DNA of 7,250 nt, taken from contig JAGNOM010000146.1 in NCBI GenBank assembly GCA_017990155.1, forward strand, positions 1 to 7,250, given 5' to 3'. Position 1 is the stretch's first letter. Each line of letters opens with the position of its first letter. Shown here one piece after another: positions 7,026-7,250 of the stretch. This DNA comes from Propionivibrio sp. Lineage in GTDB: Bacteria; Pseudomonadota; Gammaproteobacteria; Burkholderiales; Rhodocyclaceae. The notes beneath the pieces are model-generated. The model had not been told where the DNA came from and did not search any database. It was given only the letters and a program-made list of their open reading frames with translations. The translations under genes were made by a program, and so were the position numbers.

Positions 7026-7140
7026 ATGTTTCCGGCGGCTTTGGTGAGAAACTAAAAATACCGGAAACATCGATATCGTTCAATATATTATGGCCATGTT
7101 TCCGGCCGGTGATCGGGGTGGTATTACGCGCCGGAAACAA
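7026..7140. repeat. Four-copy alternating 10-bp operator-like array with exact 35-bp period
   Basis: ATGTTTCCGG occurs at 7026-7035 (+), 7061-7070 (-), 7096-7105 (+) and 7131-7140 (-; the last copy reads TTGTTTCCGG, so 9 of 10 match). Start points are spaced 35, 35 and 35 bp and orientation alternates at each step. The 25-bp stretches between copies are unrelated to one another. Copy 1 covers the ribosome-binding region of the nucleotidyltransferase gene. Copy 2 sits in the promoter spacer directly beside the -10 box. Copy 3 lies 12 bp upstream of the -35 box. Copy 4 overlaps the left arm of a terminator hairpin. The core TGTTTCCGG was not noticed elsewhere in the window. The likely role is a binding array for a regulator, perhaps cooperative or DNA-looping; this is inference from layout. 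Confidence 0.7.
7055..7083 (-). promoter_or_regulatory. Candidate sigma70 promoter of the nucleotidyltransferase gene
   Basis: On the minus strand, TTGAAC (plus coordinates 7083-7078) and TATTTT (7060-7055) are separated by 17 bp, the optimum, in a locally AT-rich stretch. Each box matches 4 of 6 consensus bases. Transcription would begin near 7048, giving a leader of about 25 nt to GTG 7022. The second copy of the ATGTTTCCGG element (7061-7070) occupies the -10-proximal part of the spacer, a classic place for a repressor to block RNA polymerase. Confidence 0.5.
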
Positions 7141-7170
7141 CATGGGCCGCGAATGCGGCCCATGTTGTTT
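7135..7170. terminator. Strong 16-bp palindromic hairpin, probable intrinsic (bidirectional) terminator
   Basis: The arms 7135-7150 and 7155-7170 are perfectly complementary over 16 bp around a 4-base loop (GAAT on the plus strand). They have a GC-rich core (GGGCCGC/GCGGCCC) and A/T-rich outer ends. On the plus strand the right arm runs into TTGTTTTT. On the minus strand the hairpin is preceded by an A-run and ends GTTGTTT. It lies 29 bp past the stop of the minus-strand gene at the window's right edge, so it most likely ends that transcript and insulates the nucleotidyltransferase gene. Confidence 0.75.
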
Positions 7171-7198
7171 TTGCCCGAGTTGAGCAAACGAATCGGTG

Positions 7199-7249
7199 TT
7201 ACAGCTTGTGATAAACCTCCGCACCCGCTTTCACAAACTCCACCGCCTT
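7199..7249 (-). CDS. 3' end of an unidentified minus-strand gene (ThiC-like tail possible)
   Basis: Reading leftward from the window edge, the minus strand encodes KAVEFVKAGAEVYHKL followed by TAA (7201-7199). A real gene end is supported by protein-like, codon-biased sequence and by the strong terminator hairpin 29 bp downstream. The 'EFVxxGAExY' tail is reminiscent of the C-terminus of phosphomethylpyrimidine synthase ThiC. Sixteen residues are too few to name it, so the identity is a guess and no symbol is given. Confidence 0.5.
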   Translation of the reverse strand, partial: KAVEFVKAGAEVYHKL

Positions 7250-7250
7250 C

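Noticed and set aside
7026..7140. CRISPR-like short repeats with regular 25-bp spacers
   Set aside because: The repeats are only 10 bp and alternate in orientation, there are no cas genes, and the array lies on a promoter. An operator array fits better.

Overview
This GC-rich window has the codon use and gene families of a betaproteobacterium. A member of the Rhodocyclales is plausible, but no marker gene in the window settles the taxonomy. No rRNA, tRNA, insertion sequence or CRISPR array is visible.

Left part, plus strand. The window opens inside the last ~50 codons of a probable TetR/AcrR-type repressor (stop at 153-155). Next is the wreck of a GntR/UTRA-family regulator (240-568). Its winged-helix domain has an in-frame internal deletion, most of the ligand-binding UTRA domain is gone, and the UTRA tail survives in a different reading frame. 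After a short intergenic stretch with an extended -10 promoter candidate (-10 at 640-645) comes one large gene (722-4069). It encodes a membrane-bound hybrid sensor histidine kinase: signal peptide, periplasmic family-3 solute-binding domain, one transmembrane helix, three PAS domains, HisKA, HATPase and a C-terminal receiver. No HPt protein or response regulator is encoded nearby, so its downstream partner is unknown.

Right part, minus strand. Convergent with the kinase is a 590-residue protein (4100-5872) with a SAP-like N-terminus and a C-terminal XPB/Ssl2-type helicase-associated domain, but no helicase motor motifs. It lies 166 bp downstream of a GSU2403-type nucleotidyltransferase-fold gene (6039-7022, GTG start). 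The last ~50 bases hold the 3' end of another minus-strand gene, separated from the nucleotidyltransferase by a strong palindromic hairpin.

The most striking non-coding structure lies in front of the nucleotidyltransferase gene. A 10-bp element (ATGTTTCCGG) occurs four times in alternating orientation, with start points exactly 35 bp apart (7026, 7061, 7096, 7131). One copy fills the start of the spacer of the best promoter candidate, one covers the ribosome-binding region, one lies upstream of the -35 box, and one runs into the terminator stem. This looks like a dedicated operator array controlling the nucleotidyltransferase. It is the best candidate here for something undescribed, perhaps together with the orphan helicase-associated protein downstream. 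That the two proteins form one system is inference only.
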